DNA of 64,000 nt, taken from Cryptomeria japonica. Taxonomy: Eukaryota > Streptophyta > Pinopsida > Cupressales > Cupressaceae. The position numbers and the translations under genes were made by a program. Positions 60,651 through 64,000 of this stretch are shown here, one piece after another. Position 1 is the stretch's first letter; each line of letters starts with the position of its first letter. The stretch is taken from the NCBI RefSeq assembly GCF_030272615.1, contig NC_081408.1, positions 767,719,330 through 767,783,329 on the forward strand. The letters run 5' to 3'. The notes under the pieces were generated by a model. That model was not told where the DNA came from, did not search any database, and saw nothing but the letters and a program-made list of their open reading frames with translations.

Positions 60651-60783
60651 CTATTCTGGCTCCAAAACAGACCTTTCATACAGCGTGTTAGTGACAGGTT
60701 AGTCAATCGTAGCCATTAATTGCAAAATCGACGGTGTAAAACGCGCGACTAACACGCGTACTGTCTTTTTGCAACCAGAATAG
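60651..60783. mobile_element. MITE-like element, 133 bp
   Basis: Ends CTATTCTGGCTCCAAAACAG and CTGTCTTTTTGCAACCAGAA then TAG, an imperfect inverted repeat. Inside, GCGTGTTAGTGACAG and its inverted partner GACTAACACGCG form a second pair of arms. No coding capacity. No clear target-site duplication. Confidence 0.5.
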
Positions 60784-61740
60784 ACTCGTCCAATTTTTTG
60801 ACTATATATATGTATTCTCAAAAAAAAATAATAATAAAATAATATCTACTGATTATACACTTACAAAAAATAACAAAATATTATTTAATATTCACTGATC
60901 ATTATAAAATAATACTCACTGATTATTTAATTACAAATAAAAATAATATAATTGATTGCATTAATTATCAAATATTTTTTATCATGTAATAGTATTTAAT
61001 AGTAATCAATTTATTGAATGATTGAAGTGACACTTTTCATTGGCCACGATTGTTTGGAAGGCACCGCCTTTCCCAAAACCCCTCCCGGCAGGCGTGACTC
61101 CTCTCTGCAGACGTGGAGGGGAGATTAAATAGTAGGCTCGGGAGAATAATCGGGAAAGTGAATTAAGAAAAAGGGAGTTCGAAATTGTCTTCCAGAAAAT
61201 ACACAAGAACTGGTCGCTATTCTGGTACGAATATCTGTACGATATTCTCTTGCATTTACGGGTTTCCCTGGTTTAATGATATTACTCGTATGACAAACAT
61301 TGTATCGTTTCAGATATATGGATACATTCCACGATAATATGAATTCCCATATGAATTAAATCTGCAATAATTATATTAATTCTGAGAACAAGTAACCGGT
61401 CCATTCTGAAATTCATGGCTGTGTAAATCAATTCTCCAATAATGATATTAAAGAATATGTACACTAATGGACACAAAATTCTCTAATCCGGCAAATAATG
61501 AATTGGAAAAGCTACATTAAACTAAGCAATAACATACATTTGATAGTAGTGGATAACTGCATACTGGAATCTAATAAACATTAAAATACTGATAATAAAT
61601 TAAATGACTGATGAATGGTAATGAATAATTGGTAGTAATTTGAAGATATGCAGTAATTTAGAATACTGGTAAAGAATTCGAATATTGATAATAATTGGGA
61701 ATACTCATATCAATTGGAACAAACCTAACCGATCCATATA
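60784..61740. other. AT-rich DNA; GC-richer block at 61030-61130
   Basis: No gene recognised. 61058-61128 is a GC-rich island in AT-rich surroundings (CACCGCCTTTCCCAAAACCC, GGCAGGCGTGACTCC) followed by AGATTAAATAGTAGG. It could be an old promoter or 5' leader, but no exon follows that I can support. Confidence 0.3.
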
Positions 61741-61936
61741 AGTGGGGAGAACTGCTGAAGGGTACCTTACCTGATAACATGGGTAGGGAGAACTGCTAAA
61801 GGGCACCCTACAGGATCATTAAGTGGGGAGAACTTTTGAAAGGCGCACTACCTGATAAATGGGTAGGGAGAACTGCTATAGGGCACCCTACATGGAAATA
61901 CTGAGTAGGGGGAACTGTTGTTAAGGCACCCTACAT
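61741..61936. repeat. Five-unit hairpin-forming tandem repeat
   Basis: Five units of the type GGGTAGGGAGAACTGCTAAA followed by GGGCACCCTAC, 30-45 bp apart. Most units carry GTAGGG and CCCTAC as short inverted arms. Confidence 0.85.
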
Positions 61937-62006
61937 TAGTTCATTTTTCTATTATTTCTGATCTATAATTTAATCTTTGACATTGCTACCTTACCTTTAG
62001 TTTACA

Positions 62007-62468
62007 GTCAATTCTGAATATACTTTTTTTTTTTGATTGGTAAACGTCAAGGCCAAAGATTTCATATTATGCAGAAAATATACAAGATTACATTACAAAA
62101 ATAGTAGCAGGCTTCAGTCCAGCCATTAACAGTTTAGCTGATTTGATCCGAGATAGATAGATTGCAGAAATGACAAACACGAAACAGTCCTTAGCGACGA
62201 ACCGCAAAACTAAGGTTCTTGAACCCCAACAGCTACCAAATAGCTACCACATACCGCAAGGGAACTTAACAAGTCTATCAAAATAGAACTAGAAACTTGA
62301 AAATTTGAGCTTTCATTTTACCAGTTCCCACTAGAGGCAGAAACCCTGATTGAAGCTTAGCTAACCTCCAGACCATGCACGTCCACTTCCTCGTGGACGG
62401 CCTCTGCCTCTGCCTGGAACGCCCATCCGCCCCCATCCGCCCACAGCTTGTCAATTCTGAATATACTT
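62007..62468 (-). mobile_element. Retroposon insertion with 19-bp target-site duplication
   Basis: GTCAATTCTGAATATACTT occurs at 62007-62025 and 62450-62468 as a perfect direct repeat. Between them lies a 424-bp insert (62026-62449) starting with a T-run on the plus strand, i.e. a poly(A) tail on the minus strand. This is the signature of LINE-mediated target-primed insertion. The 5' end of the insert (minus strand GGGCGGATGGGGGCGGATGG) is GC-rich. It may be a 5'-truncated LINE, a SINE or a processed cellular transcript; there is no clear internal A/B box. Confidence 0.85.
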
Positions 62469-63394
62469 GCATGTTCATTTCTTAATATTATTCGTAGCAT
62501 TTTGTAACTCTGTTTTGCAGGTTTGGACTAGCAGAAATTATGGTACTTACTTTCAAACCCCACTAGGACCCATAACTAAGGCATTTTGTAGTCATTTTTC
62601 TTAAGGGACATTACATAGTCTCCATGTTCTATAAACTTGTGGTTGCAGTATTGGAGTTTTGATAAGCAAAAATTAGAATCCAAATGAGAAATATTTTCCA
62701 TGGTCTTCATTTTAGATTTTGCCTTGGAATCTAAATAAAAAAGCTCTTGAAAATTTACGATGTTATATTTTTTCATATATTGGTCATCTAATTTAGAAAG
62801 CTAAGGTAAGTGCTTAAATTTTTCCAATATTTAATCTGGTAGCTACCAGTTATTTAAGACAAGGCAACCATAAATTTATGCGTAATATCTCACAGAATCT
62901 CACCTTATAATATTATATACTCCTGTTGTTAAACAACATACTATTTTTATTCAAATTAATAAATAACCAACATTTAACTTTACATGCTAATAATTTTTAG
63001 TGTCATACTTAAAAGAGTGACCACAAGATCATAATTGAAATGAAAGAATGGCTTTGCGTGATCATGTTAAGAGGGCCTACACATATCCTTTTAATCTGGT
63101 AATCCTGACTTGCTTGGAAGCTCATGGTCGAATATAAGCTATGCTTCTAACTCAAAAGTGTGTGGGTACTAATCCCTTTGCATGGTTAGCTTAAAATCCT
63201 TCATTTAGGGTTATTTTCTAACATCCTAACATGCTCTAGATGACCACCGTAAACCCTATCGAAATGCTGAAAATAGAGAAGTAATAATGTTAATATTTTA
63301 ACAGAAGAAACTATTATATTCAAACACTACCACAGGAGAGCATATATTGTCAAATAGCGTCTTCCTCATGCATGTGACTGACCTTTAAATTCAG
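62469..63394. other. No gene recognised
   Basis: AT-rich. No LRR exon was found upstream of 63395 although ERECTA-type genes should have several here. Confidence 0.45.
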
Positions 63395-64000
63395 GGATTT
63401 GGTTCAAAATCAGCCAAGTGGAGACATTCCAGAATTATCTATTGGAATGAAGTTCTGCAATTTTCGTAATATTGTGGATCCTCTTCGAATGTGTTTTAAC
63501 TTTTTGTTTACTTTTTCAGTCTTGCAAAATGAATAACGGCATCAGGTTCTCTTCTGCTACTTTGGTGTCTTATGCAAGAAATAATTTAGGGTTCTGTCAG
63601 GGGTTTGTGCAACAACTTCTTGGTCGGAACTCTCTCTCCCTGATATCTGTCAGTTGACTGGACTATGGTACTTGTAAGTGGCAAACATTTTTCTAGCTTT
63701 CTGGAAAGTCAACGTTCTTAGTAGGACACTTTTTTTACTTGAAAGTATATTTCTTCATTTTGATACAGTGATGTGAGGAGCAACAATTTGTCAGGCACAA
63801 TTCCTCCCAATATAGGGAATTGCATGAGTTTTGAGATTTTGTAAGCATTCTATATGTGTTCCATAAACAGTAGATAGCATTCATTATCAAGCTTCTTTAT
63901 TTTCCTAAAAAATGTGTTGATTGCTCAAAATTCCGTTGTCTACATGGGCTTGTGGATTTTTGTCAGAGATTTATCATGCAACCAACTTCCTGGCGAGATA
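63395..64000 (+). pseudogene. ERECTA-type LRR receptor kinase, LRR exons, probably decayed
   Basis: Four consecutive LRR exons of the ~72-nt kind typical of ERECTA-family genes. Exon a, 63395-63465, 71 nt: DLVQNQPSGDIPE, then after a one-base loss IYWNEVLQF. Exon b, 63601-63673, 73 nt: LVGTLSP, then after an extra base DICQLTGLWYL. Exon c, 63769-63840, 72 nt, intact: DVRSNNLSGTIPPNIGNCMS. Exon d, from 63967 to the window end: DLSCNQLPGEI. Acceptors (TTCAG, TGTCAG, ATACAG, TGTCAG) and donors (CGTAAT, GTAAGT, GTAAGC) are good. ERECTA kinases perceive EPF/EPFL peptides at the plasma membrane and control stomatal patterning and organ shape. The single-base errors in a and b suggest a pseudogene; sequencing error is the alternative. 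The kinase half lies outside the window. Confidence 0.75.

Overview
The window reads as nuclear DNA of a seed plant with a large, repeat-rich genome. Evidence: plant-type LTR retrotransposons, an L1-type LINE with RNase H, GT-AG introns, and fragments of plant gene families (PPR-DYW, TORTIFOLIA1/SPR2-like, PDS5, ERECTA-type LRR receptor kinase). A gymnosperm is plausible from the repeat load, but I cannot fix the species. I see no intact host gene. Almost everything is transposable elements in layers, with host-gene fragments on the right side.

Left part (1-20.2 kb): a ~4.9 kb segment (832-5745) that recurs at 28384-33266; a decayed chromovirus (Ty3/gypsy) on the minus strand (7.15-10.0 kb); a LINE RNase H scrap (10.3-10.8 kb); a decayed minus-strand LINE (12.46-15.72 kb); a 1.8 kb array of palindromic GACCCCTTAGGAC-type motifs (15.96-17.79 kb); and several small tandem repeats.

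Middle (19.2-28.4 kb): a minus-strand gypsy gag-protease remnant, split by a ~6.6 kb minus-strand LTR element (20.25-26.84 kb). That element carries a piece of the cohesin regulator PDS5 and two unrecognised coiled-coil-like ORFs, and I see no gag or pol in it. It looks like a gene-capturing LTR element.

Core (29.9-52.0 kb), a nest of elements: a Ty1/copia element (5' LTR from 29880, primer-binding site at 46255, gag-pol 46.3-50.4 kb, 3' LTR from 50667) has a ~14.85 kb DNA transposon (31377-46229) inserted 19 bp before the end of its 5' LTR. The insertion is flanked by the 4-bp repeat ATAC and has terminal inverted repeats starting GGG. The DNA transposon has two convergent genes: a decayed DDE-like transposase on the plus strand (34.6-36.1 kb) and a multi-exon second gene on the minus strand (43.2-45.8 kb). 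It also has clusters of GCGTACGC-like palindromes at both ends and in the middle. Inside it lie a 1.2 kb CT microsatellite, a 359-bp tandem repeat and a non-autonomous gag-protease LTR element lacking integrase and reverse transcriptase (38.6-43.06 kb). This DNA transposon is the best candidate for an undescribed system.

Right part (52-64 kb): low-copy DNA with diverged segmental repeats, two fragments of a TORTIFOLIA1-like gene, a broken PPR-DYW gene, a MITE-like hairpin element, a retroposon with a 19-bp target-site duplication, and at the right edge ERECTA-type LRR exons, two of which are off by one base. Most coding relics carry stops or frameshifts, so most protein calls are pseudogenes.
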